Of a stretch of DNA of 64,000 nucleotides, positions 53,036 through 62,324 are shown one piece after another. The stretch is from contig NZ_CP150660.1 of assembly GCF_038023995.1 (NCBI RefSeq), positions 3,594,501-3,658,500 of the forward strand, in the 5' to 3' direction. Both the position numbers and the translations under genes were made by a program. The first letter of the stretch is position 1. Every line of letters begins with the position of its first letter. The DNA comes from Polaribacter atrinae (lineage in GTDB: Bacteria > Bacteroidota > Bacteroidia > Flavobacteriales > Flavobacteriaceae). Below the pieces are notes generated by a model. The model did not search any database. It was not told the origin of the DNA and saw only the letters and a program-made list of their open reading frames with translations.

Positions 53036-53446
53036 TTATTTATTATATAAATAAGACTGTAAAATAATGGTAGCACTAATTTCATCAATTAAAGCTTTGT
53101 TTCTACGTTGCTTTTTATTTAAACCACCATCTATCATGGTTTGAAAAGCCATTTTAGAAGTAAAACGTTCATCAATTCTTAACAAAGGAATTTGAGGTAT
53201 TTGTTTTTCAAGTTTTTTTAGAAGTGGTAATATCAAGGCTTCACTTTCACTATCGGTATTATTCATTTGTTTCGGTTTTCCTACTATAAAAAGTTCTACC
53301 TCATTTTCTGAAATATATTTTTTTAAAAATGAAATTAAATCTTCTGTATTTACGGTTGTTAAACCAGAGGCAATAATTTGTAGTTCGTCTGTAACTGCAA
53401 TACCTGTTCTTTTTTTACCAAAATCGATGGCTAGAATTTTACCCAA
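53036..53446 (-). CDS. ruvX: Putative pre-16S rRNA nuclease / RuvX (YqgF) family
   Basis: A 136-residue RNase H-fold nuclease implicated in 16S rRNA 5' maturation. Acidic active-site residues are visible in ILAIDFGKKRTGIAVTD, FIVGKPKQMN and RIDERFTSKMA, with the closing DEISATIILQSYL. A minus-strand TATTTTTG at 53470-53463 is a likely -7 element 16 bases before the ATG. Confidence 0.93.
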   Translation of the reverse strand: MGKILAIDFGKKRTGIAVTDELQIIASGLTTVNTEDLISFLKKYISENEVELFIVGKPKQMNNTDSESEALILPLLKKLEKQIPQIPLLRIDERFTSKMAFQTMIDGGLNKKQRRNKALIDEISATIILQSYLYNK

Positions 53447-53618
53447 ATTAAAAGTTTTTTTGCAAAAATAAAAGTTATAAAATAATAACTGCTGTTTAAT
53501 TGAAATATTATCAATTAGTTAACACTTTTTTTTAAAAAGATTGAATAATTGTATTTTAAACAAGATGTAATAATCTGTTTAAAAAACGTATATTCGTCCA
53601 CGTTTTTGTGGATAGATT

Positions 53619-53636
53619 TATATTTGCGCAAATATA
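53619..53636. promoter_or_regulatory. 18-bp perfect palindrome overlapping promoter elements upstream of dapD
   Basis: TATATTTGCGCAAATATA is perfectly palindromic. Each half contains TATATTTG, the -7 consensus, on opposite strands, so it can be a divergent promoter core for dapD (ATG 10 bases later) and, less surely, for ruvX. It may equally be a repressor operator. Confidence 0.6.
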
Positions 53637-53645
53637 CATATTACG

Positions 53646-54461
53646 ATGAAAGAAATTAGAGAAATCATAGAGTCAGCTTGGGAAAACCGCGAGTTGTTAA
53701 AAGAAGAAAATACAATTAACACAATTAGAAAAGTTGTTGATTTATTAGATAAAGGAGCTTTAAGAGTTGCAGAACCTATAGATGGTGGATGGCAAGTAAA
53801 TGAATGGGTGAAAAAAGCAGTAGTTTTATATTTCCCTATTCAGAAAATGGAAACTTTAGAAGCAGGTATTTTCGAATATCACGACAAAATGCCATTAAAA
53901 ACAGATTATGCAGCGCAAGGAGTTCGTGTAGTTCCTGGAGCGTCTGCTCGTAAAGGATCTTATCTTTCACCAGGTACTATTTTAATGCCAAGTTATGTAA
54001 ATATTGGTGCGTATGTAGATGAAGGTACCATGGTAGATACTTGGGCTACGGTTGGTTCTTGTGCACAAATTGGTAAAAACGTTCACCTTTCTGGTGGAGT
54101 AGGTATTGGTGGTGTTTTAGAACCATTACAAGCGGCACCTGTAATTATAGAAGACGGAGTTTTTGTTGGTTCTAGATGTATTGTTGTAGAAGGTGTAAGA
54201 GTAGAAAAAGAAGCAGTTTTAGGTGCAAATGTTGTATTAACAATGAGTACTAAAATTATTGATGTTACTGGTGATGTTCCTGTAGAAACTAAAGGAGTTG
54301 TTCCTGCTCGTTCTGTAGTGATTCCTGGTAGTTATACAAAGAAATTTCCAGCAGGAGAATTCAATGTCCCATGTGCTTTAATTATAGGGAAAAGAAAAGA
54401 AAGTACCAATAAAAAGACTTCTTTAAACGATGCGTTACGTGAATATGATGTAGCTGTTTAA
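53646..54461 (+). CDS. dapD: 2,3,4,5-tetrahydropyridine-2,6-dicarboxylate N-succinyltransferase
   Basis: Acyltransferase of the succinylase route to diaminopimelate and lysine. The 271 residues have the normal layout: an N-terminal helical domain (EIIESAWENRELL, GALRVAEPIDGGWQVNEWVK), then left-handed beta-helix hexapeptide repeats (about 100-220, for example VNIGAYVDEGTMVDTWATVG) and the IGKRKESTNKKTSLNDALRE end. A palindromic promoter-like site lies just upstream. The GT2 gene follows after 12 bases and may be co-transcribed. Confidence 0.96.
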   Translation: MKEIREIIESAWENRELLKEENTINTIRKVVDLLDKGALRVAEPIDGGWQVNEWVKKAVVLYFPIQKMETLEAGIFEYHDKMPLKTDYAAQGVRVVPGASARKGSYLSPGTILMPSYVNIGAYVDEGTMVDTWATVGSCAQIGKNVHLSGGVGIGGVLEPLQAAPVIIEDGVFVGSRCIVVEGVRVEKEAVLGANVVLTMSTKIIDVTGDVPVETKGVVPARSVVIPGSYTKKFPAGEFNVPCALIIGKRKESTNKKTSLNDALREYDVAV

Positions 54462-54473
54462 TAATTAAAAACT

Positions 54474-55229
54474 ATGACAAAAATTACTGCAATTATTCCT
54501 ACTTTAAATGAAGAAATTCATATTGCTGATGCTATAAATTCAGTAAGTTTTGCAGATGAAATTATTGTTATAGATTCTTTTAGTACAGATAAAACAATTG
54601 AAATAGCTGAAAAGCTACATGTAAAAATCATCAAACGAAAGTTTGATGATTTTTCTTCTCAAAAAAACTTTGCAATTGAACAAGCAACACATAGCTGGAT
54701 TTATATTTTAGATGCAGATGAAAGAGTTACGGCAGCGGTAGAAAAAGAAATTTTAGAAGCTGTTAATAATCCAAATGGTTTTGTTGGTTTTTATGTAAGA
54801 AGAGCGTTTTATTTTGCAAAACAAAAAATAAATTACTGCGGTTGGCAAAGAGATAAGGTTGTTCGTTTGTTTTTAAAAGAGCACTGTAGGTATTCTGGAG
54901 TTGTTCATGAAACAATTTATACAAAAGGTAAATTAGGATTTTTAAAAAGCAAAATAGATCATTTTGGATATAGAAGTTATGACCATTTTATCTCGAAAAT
55001 AAATCATTATTCTTCTTTAAAAGCGAAACAACTTCATGCCAATGGGAAAAAGGTAAGTGCGTTTCATTTATTAATTAAACCAGCGGCTAGGTTTTTTATT
55101 CATTATGTAATTCGTTTGGGCTTTTTAGATGGATTAGCAGGCTTAATTTTAGCTAAAATTTTGGCATATTCTGTCTTTACGAGATATATTAAACTATGGT
55201 TACTAAATAAAGGGATTAAGGAAAGCTAA
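54474..55229 (+). CDS. Family 2 glycosyltransferase, WaaE/KdtX-like
   Basis: A 251-residue GT-A enzyme that starts ITAIIPTLNEEIHIADAI, with IVIDSFSTDKT and the metal-binding ILDADERV. The region CGWQRDKVVRLFLKEHCRYSGVVHE is characteristic of the WaaE/KdtX group, which decorates the LPS core. A C-terminal hydrophobic part (about 195-245) suggests membrane association. It lies 12 bases after dapD and overlaps the convergent GT25 gene by 4 bases. Confidence 0.9.
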   Translation: MTKITAIIPTLNEEIHIADAINSVSFADEIIVIDSFSTDKTIEIAEKLHVKIIKRKFDDFSSQKNFAIEQATHSWIYILDADERVTAAVEKEILEAVNNPNGFVGFYVRRAFYFAKQKINYCGWQRDKVVRLFLKEHCRYSGVVHETIYTKGKLGFLKSKIDHFGYRSYDHFISKINHYSSLKAKQLHANGKKVSAFHLLIKPAARFFIHYVIRLGFLDGLAGLILAKILAYSVFTRYIKLWLLNKGIKES

Positions 55230-55972
55230 TTATTTTTATAAAAGGAATAGTTATTAATAGCTCTATAACTTTTGTAAGTCAGTAAAGTTAATAGTTGCCA
55301 TAAAGGTCTTAAAACTTCTCTTAATACTTTTTTAAATTTAGGCATACTTTTCTGCTGAATTGTAGTTCCTCCAACATTCTTATCATTGCTAGTTACATAT
55401 TTTTTATTGGTAGTATAAATACTTACTTTGTGTTTAAAAACATCTTGTTTTAAAACATCTATGGGCGCATAATAGGAGGTTAAGTTTTGAGCTAGTGTTT
55501 TTGCAGCTTCTTTACCTATAATTTGTCCGGTAGTTTGCAGTGAAGGAATTAAAAATTTTGATAAATGTTCATTTTTTTCTAATAAAGAAAACCCTTTTCT
55601 ACCAGTAATATCAACAAAATCGTTTGTTGTAATTAAATCTAATAAACTTTGTAAATCTTTAAAAAAGTGAGGAGTTAATAAGGCATCGTCCTCTAAAACA
55701 ATGGAAAATTCTTCTTCTTGTTTGGCTATAATTTTCCATAAATCGAAATAGGTTTTTGTCAAACCAATTTCACCATCATTTAAATTTGGGAAATGTGTAA
55801 GAATTTTATGTTGATTTTTTGCTTCCTTTAAAAATTTTTGAGGTAATTCTTTACCATAAACGGCAGGCATTCTTTTAAGCGGAATGCTCAGTTCTTGAAA
55901 CTGATTTTCCATAAAATTTCTCCTTTCAAGACTTTTATCTAAATTAATATAATATACTTTAAAAGACTTCAT
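55226..55972 (-). CDS. Family 25 glycosyltransferase (LPS glycan)
   Basis: A 248-residue enzyme with the GT25 features: VYYINLDKSLERRNFM at the N-terminus, GEIGLTKTYFDLW, and SIVLEDDALLTPHFF with the metal-binding EDD. Such enzymes add galactose or similar sugars to LPS or lipooligosaccharide. I place the start at ATG 55972, which overlaps the upstream fucosyltransferase stop as ATGA; the longer version (55984) would overlap it more deeply. The two genes are probably translationally coupled. Confidence 0.87.
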   Translation of the reverse strand: MKSFKVYYINLDKSLERRNFMENQFQELSIPLKRMPAVYGKELPQKFLKEAKNQHKILTHFPNLNDGEIGLTKTYFDLWKIIAKQEEEFSIVLEDDALLTPHFFKDLQSLLDLITTNDFVDITGRKGFSLLEKNEHLSKFLIPSLQTTGQIIGKEAAKTLAQNLTSYYAPIDVLKQDVFKHKVSIYTTNKKYVTSNDKNVGGTTIQQKSMPKFKKVLREVLRPLWQLLTLLTYKSYRAINNYSFYKNN

Positions 55973-56772
55973 ATTTTTATCCAATTTAGGCAGGCAATTT
56001 CATTTTCTTTATCAATATACCATTGCTTAGGAGCAATAACAGTTTTAGTTTCATTTTTATTTAACCAAGCTCCCCACCAAGAAAAACTACTATTTGCGGT
56101 AATATTATGATTACATAAACTCATTAAGTACATATCTTCATGCGGAATAGATTTAATGTCAATATAGGTTACGCTTTCTATTAATAGGTTTTCTTTTGTC
56201 CAGCTAATATCATCAGAAAAAACAAAGAAAGTAATATTTGAGTATTTATTACTTATAACTTTTATTGCTTTTTTATAATATTCTAAATCGCAGGTTCCGT
56301 GAACACTATTTGCTTTTTTATTGGATATATAATCTCCTCTTCTAATATGAAGAGAGCAACTGTTTTTAGCGGCTTCAATTTGTTTAGTTATACTTAGCAT
56401 TTCTTTTGATGCCTTTTGTTTAATAACAAATTCGGTTAATAATGTATTTCTTATTTCTTTAAAATATTTTTCAGTTTGAAAGTATCCTTTCAAATATTCA
56501 TTTCCATTTAATAATTTTAAATTATTATCAAACAATAAACTTTTTTCCTTTTTATTTCCTTTTAATCCAGTTTTACCTAAAAGAATTGAAAAAGAATCGG
56601 CTTCTTCTAAATCAATATTATATTTATCTAGCTGATAACCACCGTGTAGTTTGTATTTTTTTATCTTTGAAAGATCTAGTTTTACGTTATAACCATTAAG
56701 AGATAATGCTCGAGCATACGCATACTGAAACATTTGATTTCCTAAACCTCCAAGTATTCTTACAACTATCAT
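55969..56772 (-). CDS. Family 11 alpha-1,2-fucosyltransferase
   Basis: A 267-residue GT11 enzyme, expected to move fucose from GDP-fucose to a galactose on surface glycan. The N-terminal ILGGLGNQMFQYAYARAL and the HIRRGDYIS motif (about residue 143) bind the donor. FSDDISWTKENL and SSFSWWGAWLN complete the family set. It is followed by GT25 with an ATGA overlap, making a small O-glycan unit. A 124-base gap separates it from the LTA-synthase-like gene. Confidence 0.92.
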   Translation of the reverse strand: MIVVRILGGLGNQMFQYAYARALSLNGYNVKLDLSKIKKYKLHGGYQLDKYNIDLEEADSFSILLGKTGLKGNKKEKSLLFDNNLKLLNGNEYLKGYFQTEKYFKEIRNTLLTEFVIKQKASKEMLSITKQIEAAKNSCSLHIRRGDYISNKKANSVHGTCDLEYYKKAIKVISNKYSNITFFVFSDDISWTKENLLIESVTYIDIKSIPHEDMYLMSLCNHNITANSSFSWWGAWLNKNETKTVIAPKQWYIDKENEIACLNWIKI

Positions 56773-56896
56773 GCTTCTTTTTTAAGTTTGAGATAAAAAA
56801 CGCTTAAAAACAAAAGTACGAATGTTATTACAATTTTCTTTTATTAACTTTAAGTTTAAAAGTTTTGAAAACAAGAAATTATATTTTAGTAAAATT

Positions 56897-58912
56897 TTAC
56901 TTTTCATTTAGTTTAGGCAGTTTCTTATTATTAAAATATAAATACTTTGTTGCGTGATAGTAGGCCGATAAAAGGCTGTCCATTTGTTGCGTAACTTTAG
57001 GGTTGTCTAACTGAATATCTTTGACTGTATTTGCTTCTAAACTGTACAGCCCAGTTTTCTTAGAGATGTTTGTTTTTTCATAATAAAAATTATCTTTTAA
57101 TATACCAACTCCCTTTTCTCCTTTGCTTTGTACATACACAAAGGCAGCAGTATCTGTGTTAGTGCTGTCTAATAGATCTCTTCCTAAAGTATAATTGGTG
57201 TAGTTTACTTTCGCTAAACTAGTTGCGGTAGGAAACATATCTATTAATTTAGCATATTTATCAACTACTTGAGGTTTTACATATTTTGGGGCATGAATAA
57301 AAAATGGTACATGATGTACTTGTATCCCTAAATCATCTTGATTATTTTTCAAGAAATTTAGTTTTTTCATACCACCTCTATGATCACCAAAAAAGACAAA
57401 AATAGTATTGTCATAATAACCAGTTTCTTTTGCTCTTTCTAAAAAACGTGCAACGTTAAAATCTAAATATCTAATTCCGTTTAATTGACCTAAAGATCTA
57501 AAACCTCCTTTTAACAAAGTTTCTTCATCTATTTCGTCTTCTAAAATAGGTTTAAAACTTTCTTTTTGATCAGGTACTGTAAAAGGCATGTGGTTTGTTG
57601 CTGTTTGTATGTAGGCAACAAAAGGCTTTCCACTGTCATGTAGTTTTTTAAATTCTTTGTCAGACTCCTTAAATAAATCGTAATCATCAATTCCCCAAAC
57701 ATCTGCTCTGTTTTCTTCTTCGAAACTACCTTCTTCAAAGATTTTTAAATCTTTTACATTTGACTGAAATACACCTCTTATGTTTGCCCAATTTGCAGAT
57801 CCTCCTATAAAATATTGCTTTTGATACCCTTCATACTGATCAAAAATAATACGCTGATCTATAATCATAGGGTTTCTAGAAGCCGTTTTTACATCTTCTA
57901 TATCTGGTAAACCTGTAACACTAGCAAAAACACTTGCTGCGGTACCTGGTTTATGAACGTAGAATTTAGAGAAGCTTAAACTTTCCTTTATAATAGAATC
58001 CATTTTTGGACTAGAGTTTAAAGGATTACCATAGTGACTCAATGTTGCAGTTCCTGTAGACTCTAGCATTACATAAATTACATTTGGCTTCTCTTTATAT
58101 GGTTCTTTAAAAGTTACTTTCTTTGCAAAATTTATAGTGTCTTTTGGTAAGTTTAAGTGTTTTGCAATTACAGGGTAATAAGCTTTAAATTTTTCAATAT
58201 TAGCACCTTCACTTCTAAATGAAAAACTGTCAAAGAAATATAAAACAGGGTTTAATGCAAATTGATTTACAGTTGTATTTTTAGAGAAAAAAGCCTCACT
58301 CCAGCGCAATGGGTAGTGTGTAATACTGTTATAGATACCAAAAGATAAAACGAGTACGGTTAGGATAATAATTAGTGCTTTTACTTTTTTTGTTATTTCT
58401 TGATGTGCTTTTGAAAATAAATTATAAACAAAATTGGCATATTTATAGATGATAAAACATAAGATTATCAACCCTATAATACCTTTATAAATAGGGTAAC
58501 TCTCAACCAAAACTTGACTAGATATTTTTAAATTACCTAAAAATCGAAGTGAAGAAGCATCTAGTCTAATTGCCAAATACTCATAATATCCAAGATCGAA
58601 TAAGAAAAATAATGTTAAGGTTAAATAAGTTAATACGAGATATGTATTTGCTATCTTTTTATAAATTTTCCTTTTAAAAAAGCCGAAATTAGTAATTAAA
58701 AGCAATATTGCTAATGGAAAAAAAGCAATAACGGCAAGTTTTAAATCAAAACGTAGCCCTAAGAAAATAGCCTTTTGCAATTTTAATGGATCAAGATCTT
58801 CTACTTGTATAAATAGAAGGTAGAAGATTCCTCTAAAAAGTACTGCGAAAATAAATAGTAAAAATACATTTGTAAAAATGTATTTTATGTAACTCGGAAT
58901 TTTTTGAAACAT
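56897..58912 (-). CDS. LTA synthase/MdoB-like membrane sulfatase-fold phosphoglycerol transferase
   Basis: A roughly 671-residue protein with five N-terminal membrane helices (to about residue 210) and an external alkaline-phosphatase-superfamily domain. NVIYVMLESTGTATLSHYG carries the metal and the Thr nucleophile, followed by GIDDYDLF and FVFFGDHRG. It probably adds glycerol phosphate or phosphoethanolamine to an envelope glycan. The 58933 start is TTG and falls in a -7-like TATCTTTG element (58938-58931, minus strand), so I use ATG 58912 (MFQKIPSYI). Confidence 0.88.
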   Translation of the reverse strand: MFQKIPSYIKYIFTNVFLLFIFAVLFRGIFYLLFIQVEDLDPLKLQKAIFLGLRFDLKLAVIAFFPLAILLLITNFGFFKRKIYKKIANTYLVLTYLTLTLFFLFDLGYYEYLAIRLDASSLRFLGNLKISSQVLVESYPIYKGIIGLIILCFIIYKYANFVYNLFSKAHQEITKKVKALIIILTVLVLSFGIYNSITHYPLRWSEAFFSKNTTVNQFALNPVLYFFDSFSFRSEGANIEKFKAYYPVIAKHLNLPKDTINFAKKVTFKEPYKEKPNVIYVMLESTGTATLSHYGNPLNSSPKMDSIIKESLSFSKFYVHKPGTAASVFASVTGLPDIEDVKTASRNPMIIDQRIIFDQYEGYQKQYFIGGSANWANIRGVFQSNVKDLKIFEEGSFEEENRADVWGIDDYDLFKESDKEFKKLHDSGKPFVAYIQTATNHMPFTVPDQKESFKPILEDEIDEETLLKGGFRSLGQLNGIRYLDFNVARFLERAKETGYYDNTIFVFFGDHRGGMKKLNFLKNNQDDLGIQVHHVPFFIHAPKYVKPQVVDKYAKLIDMFPTATSLAKVNYTNYTLGRDLLDSTNTDTAAFVYVQSKGEKGVGILKDNFYYEKTNISKKTGLYSLEANTVKDIQLDNPKVTQQMDSLLSAYYHATKYLYFNNKKLPKLNEK

Positions 58913-58930
58913 AGGTATTATATAGGAGCG

Positions 58931-58938
58931 CAAAGATA
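58931..58938 (-). promoter_or_regulatory. Candidate -7 element of the LTA-synthase-like gene
   Basis: Read on the minus strand, TATCTTTG matches TAnnTTTG and lies 19 bases before the ATG at 58912. No convincing -33 element is seen. Confidence 0.45.
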
Positions 58939-59172
58939 GTGTTTTTAGAATACACAGTTATAAAGTTCATTTCATTATTTGAAGGAATGTAGCATCGGTT
59001 TTAATTTATACCTATTGCTAAAGACTTGAATAAAACAAAGCACTTATATATACTGATCACTAAGTTGTTTTTATTATTTATTATTTATTAGTTATATGAG
59101 AGATTATTGCTATGCTGATTGTATTTGTAAATATTACCTTAAAATCATTTTAAGAAAAAGTAATTCATTTTT

Positions 59173-59202
59173 TTGTGTAGCATGTTTTATATAGTAAATT
59201 TG
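59173..59202 (+). promoter_or_regulatory. Bacteroidota-type promoter upstream of the CCA-adding enzyme
   Basis: TTG (59173-59175, within TTTTG), a 19-base spacer, then TAAATTTG (59195-59202) fits the consensus very well. It leaves an untranslated leader of about 75 bases before the ATG at 59282. The rest of the 58934-59281 gap is AT-rich and featureless to my eye. Confidence 0.65.
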
Positions 59203-59281
59203 CGGTAAATTAACATGAATGTAAAATAACCAATTACTTATAAATTGGTGACTTATATTCGAACTTTAAGAGCATAAATTC

Positions 59282-60703
59282 ATGCAAAAACAATTCTTTA
59301 AAGAAGCAATTTCTTTAGAAATATTTAATGTTATATCCAAAGCATCCAGAGAGTTACAGATAGAGAGTTATGTAATTGGTGGTTATGTACGTGATTTTTT
59401 TTTAAAAAGAGGAAACTCTAAAGATATTGATGTTGTAGCGGTTGGTAGTGGTATAGAGTTGGCTCAAAAAGTTTCTAAACTATTGCCAAATAAACCCAAA
59501 GTACAGGTTTTTAAGACCTATGGAACTGCAATGTTGCGTTATAATGATATCGAAATTGAATTTGTTGGCGCTAGAAAAGAATCTTATTCTGAAGATAGTA
59601 GAAATCCTGATGTTTCAGAAGGTAATTTACAAGACGATCAAAATAGAAGAGATTTAACGATTAATGCGTTGGCTTTAAGTTTAAATGAAGATAATTTTGG
59701 CGCTTTATTAGACCCTTTCAATGGAATAGAGGACTTGAAAAGTAAGGTGATTAAAACACCTTTAAATCCAGATATTACCTATTCAGATGATCCTCTAAGA
59801 ATGATGCGTGCCATTCGTTTTACTACGCAGTTAAATTTTAATATTGATACAGAATCTTTAGATGCAATTTCTAGAAATGCATATCGATTAAAAATTATTA
59901 CTCGTGAAAGAATTGTAGACGAATTGAATAAAATTTTGTCATCTCCAAAACCTTCAATTGGTTTTTTATTGTTAGAACAAACAGGTTTGTTAAAGCAAAT
60001 ATTACCTGAGTTAATAGCTTTAAAAGGAGTAGAGGAAGTAGAAGGACAGAAGCATAAAGACAATTTTTATCATACCTTAGAAGTAGTTGATAATATTTCT
60101 AAAAATACTGAAGATGTTTGGTTGCGTTGGGCGGCTTTATTGCATGATATTGGAAAAGCACCAACTAAAAAGTTTAGTAATAAAGTGGGCTGGACTTTTC
60201 ATGCGCACGAATTTGTAGGTTCTAAAATGGTGTTTAAGTTATTTAAGCGTTTAAAAATGCCTATGAATAACAAAATGAAATTTGTTCAGAAAATGGTTAT
60301 GTTAAGTTCTAGACCGATTGTTTTAGCAACGGAAGTTACAGATTCTGCTGTAAGACGTTTGGTTTTTGATGCAGGTGATGATATTAATTCTTTAATGACA
60401 CTTTGTGAAGCAGATATTACTACAAAAAATCCGAAGAAATTTAAAAAATACCACAGTAATTTTGAAGTTGTTCGTTCTAAAATTAAAGAAGTAGAAGAAA
60501 GAGATCGAGTACGTAACTTTCAGCCACCAATTTCTGGAGAAGAAATTATAAAAGCTTTCGATTTAAAACCCTGTAAAGAAATTGGAATAATAAAAGAAGC
60601 TATAAAAGAAGCTATTCTAGATGGTAAAATACCAAATGAACATAAAGCATGTTATGATTTTATGGTTGAAAAAGGAAATGAATTAGGTTTAAAATTAAGT
60701 TAA
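59282..60703 (+). CDS. cca: CCA tRNA nucleotidyltransferase with HD domain
   Basis: A 473-residue enzyme that builds or repairs the 3' CCA end of tRNA. The class II nucleotidyltransferase head shows VIGGYVRDFFLKRGNSKDIDVVAVG, RRDLTINALALS and DDPLRMMRAIRF. The C-terminal half has an HD phosphohydrolase domain (LLHDIGKAPTKK) and a GEEIIKAF-like closing segment. It ends with a 4-base overlap into the convergent HtrL-like gene. A near-consensus promoter lies upstream. Confidence 0.94.
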   Translation: MQKQFFKEAISLEIFNVISKASRELQIESYVIGGYVRDFFLKRGNSKDIDVVAVGSGIELAQKVSKLLPNKPKVQVFKTYGTAMLRYNDIEIEFVGARKESYSEDSRNPDVSEGNLQDDQNRRDLTINALALSLNEDNFGALLDPFNGIEDLKSKVIKTPLNPDITYSDDPLRMMRAIRFTTQLNFNIDTESLDAISRNAYRLKIITRERIVDELNKILSSPKPSIGFLLLEQTGLLKQILPELIALKGVEEVEGQKHKDNFYHTLEVVDNISKNTEDVWLRWAALLHDIGKAPTKKFSNKVGWTFHAHEFVGSKMVFKLFKRLKMPMNNKMKFVQKMVMLSSRPIVLATEVTDSAVRRLVFDAGDDINSLMTLCEADITTKNPKKFKKYHSNFEVVRSKIKEVEERDRVRNFQPPISGEEIIKAFDLKPCKEIGIIKEAIKEAILDGKIPNEHKACYDFMVEKGNELGLKLS

Positions 60704-61473
60704 AACCACCAAATTGATTTTCTTTTTTTATACTTGTTTGAGCAATATTCTAAGAGATAAAACCATCTGCTTTTAGTTATTTTTGTTTTTCTTGAAGGAA
60801 TTAAATTTACCAATTCTTTATTCTCAAGAGCTAAAGTACTTAATAGACCTTGGTCGCAATTCACAGAAGAGTTTTTAATATAAGTGTTAAAAACAGTATC
60901 ATATAAAGAAATCCATTTTTCCCATGTTTTTTTTGTAGCAATTTGTACGCCTCCACCCAATCTTTCTTGCTGTTCTGGGTGAAATATATATCCTGGTTTT
61001 AATTCTTTAGATTTAAATTTCTTTATTTGAAGCAGTGTCATTTTATCGTCATTTAAATGAGATATAATAGGAAAGTTTAAATCTAACTTATCTCTAAAAC
61101 AGCCAATATCGCACCAAACAAACCAGTTTATTTTTGGATATAATTTAATTGCTTTTTCAATAAACTTACATTTTTCATTGTAAAGAAGCCCTAATTTCCA
61201 AGATCTATTTTTATTTGGATCTATTTTTTCTTGTTCTATCCAAAAATCTAAACCATAATTCTTAAAATAATATAACTCTTCAAAAGGTAAATCGATAAAA
61301 ATTATTTTATCATTTGATGAGTCTAAATATTTTTTTGAGCTTTCATCAGTAAAAACAATTATGTTACAAGTTAAAGAGTTTAATAAATTTAGAAACCATT
61401 CTTTATATAGCACATGTGATCTTCCCGGTTTAGGGTCTACTAAATAAAAGCACGTAACTACTATTTTATTCAT
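60700..61473 (-). CDS. HtrL/YibB-like protein
   Basis: A 257-residue protein of the HtrL_YibB type, a family near LPS loci that is probably glycosyltransferase-like. Diagnostic pieces are VTCFYLVDPKPGRSH, NRSWKLGLLYNEKCKFIEKAI, WFVWCDIGCFRD and GGGVQIATKKTWEKW, with a final NCDQGLLSTL. There is no signal peptide or membrane helix. The enzymatic function is not firmly known. It leads the low-GC glycan block on the minus strand and ends over the cca stop. Confidence 0.75.
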   Translation of the reverse strand: MNKIVVTCFYLVDPKPGRSHVLYKEWFLNLLNSLTCNIIVFTDESSKKYLDSSNDKIIFIDLPFEELYYFKNYGLDFWIEQEKIDPNKNRSWKLGLLYNEKCKFIEKAIKLYPKINWFVWCDIGCFRDKLDLNFPIISHLNDDKMTLLQIKKFKSKELKPGYIFHPEQQERLGGGVQIATKKTWEKWISLYDTVFNTYIKNSSVNCDQGLLSTLALENKELVNLIPSRKTKITKSRWFYLLEYCSNKYKKRKSIWWF

Positions 61474-61535
61474 AATTATTATTTAAAAATGTACATAACA
61501 AAAATTAAAAAGCTATTTATTTAATAATGGATCTG

Positions 61536-62324
61536 TTATTTCTTATTGTAATTTGATTCTAAAAATTCTTTTATTGTGATAAAGTTTCCTTTATTTTTTA
61601 TTTTTTTTATAAAAAGTTCAAATTTTTTCGTCATTTTTTGCCCATGTATTTTTTTAATAAAATTAGGAATTTTAAATTCTTCTAAATCAGAAAATTCCCA
61701 CGGATGAAAATAGAGGTGAAGGTACTTGTCTTTTTTTAAAGTTCTATTACATAAAAAGGAATAAATTGTTAATGGTAAATTTTTAAAACTTAGCCAAAAT
61801 AAAGGAAATCTTATTATTGGTGATACTGAAAATGGTACAATAAATAAATTACGGTTGTTATTATAAAAAATAGTTCTTGGTTTTTTAAAATTGTTATACC
61901 TACCAGGTATAAAGGTAGGGTTTAAAGAAGAACTATAAATATAGCCAGATTTTTCTATTTCTTCTAAGCTTAGAGGTCTAAGTCTTGGGCTTCTAATGCC
62001 ATAAATTTTTTTTCCAGAAATTTCTTCGAGTTTGTGTTTAGAGCTAGCAATATGCTCTATATTATAATCGGAATGATAATATAGGTGTGACGCTAATTCA
62101 TGACCATCTTTTACAATCTTTTTAATTAATTGTGGCCTGCTTTCTGCAAAAAAGGCTGTAGTAAAAAAGGTTGCTTTTATGGAATGTTTCTTTAATATCT
62201 CAAGTAAAATTATAAGTCCGTTTGTACCTATTTCTAATTGTTTATCTATACTTATCTCTAAATTATATTCTAGAGGTAAATCAAACTCTTCTAAATCGAA
62301 AGTTATTAATATTTTTTTAGTCAT
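61536..62324 (-). CDS. Polysaccharide deacetylase family protein
   Basis: A 262-residue NodB-like protein. ITFDLEEFDLP carries the catalytic-base and metal aspartate region, IKATFFTTAFFAE and HELASHLYYHSDY supply the HxxxH-like metal motif, and GIRSPRLRPLS and LHLYFHPWEF complete the set. It should remove acetyl groups from an envelope sugar or from a lipid-linked precursor. Its start overlaps the stop of the upstream GT2 by 1 base (TAATG), so the genes are coupled. Confidence 0.87.
   Translation of the reverse strand: MTKKILITFDLEEFDLPLEYNLEISIDKQLEIGTNGLIILLEILKKHSIKATFFTTAFFAESRPQLIKKIVKDGHELASHLYYHSDYNIEHIASSKHKLEEISGKKIYGIRSPRLRPLSLEEIEKSGYIYSSSLNPTFIPGRYNNFKKPRTIFYNNNRNLFIVPFSVSPIIRFPLFWLSFKNLPLTIYSFLCNRTLKKDKYLHLYFHPWEFSDLEEFKIPNFIKKIHGQKMTKKFELFIKKIKNKGNFITIKEFLESNYNKK

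Noticed and set aside
58913..58933. TTG start of the LTA-synthase-like gene
   Set aside because: The TTG is part of a TATCTTTG -7 element; ATG 58912 gives a normal N-terminus.
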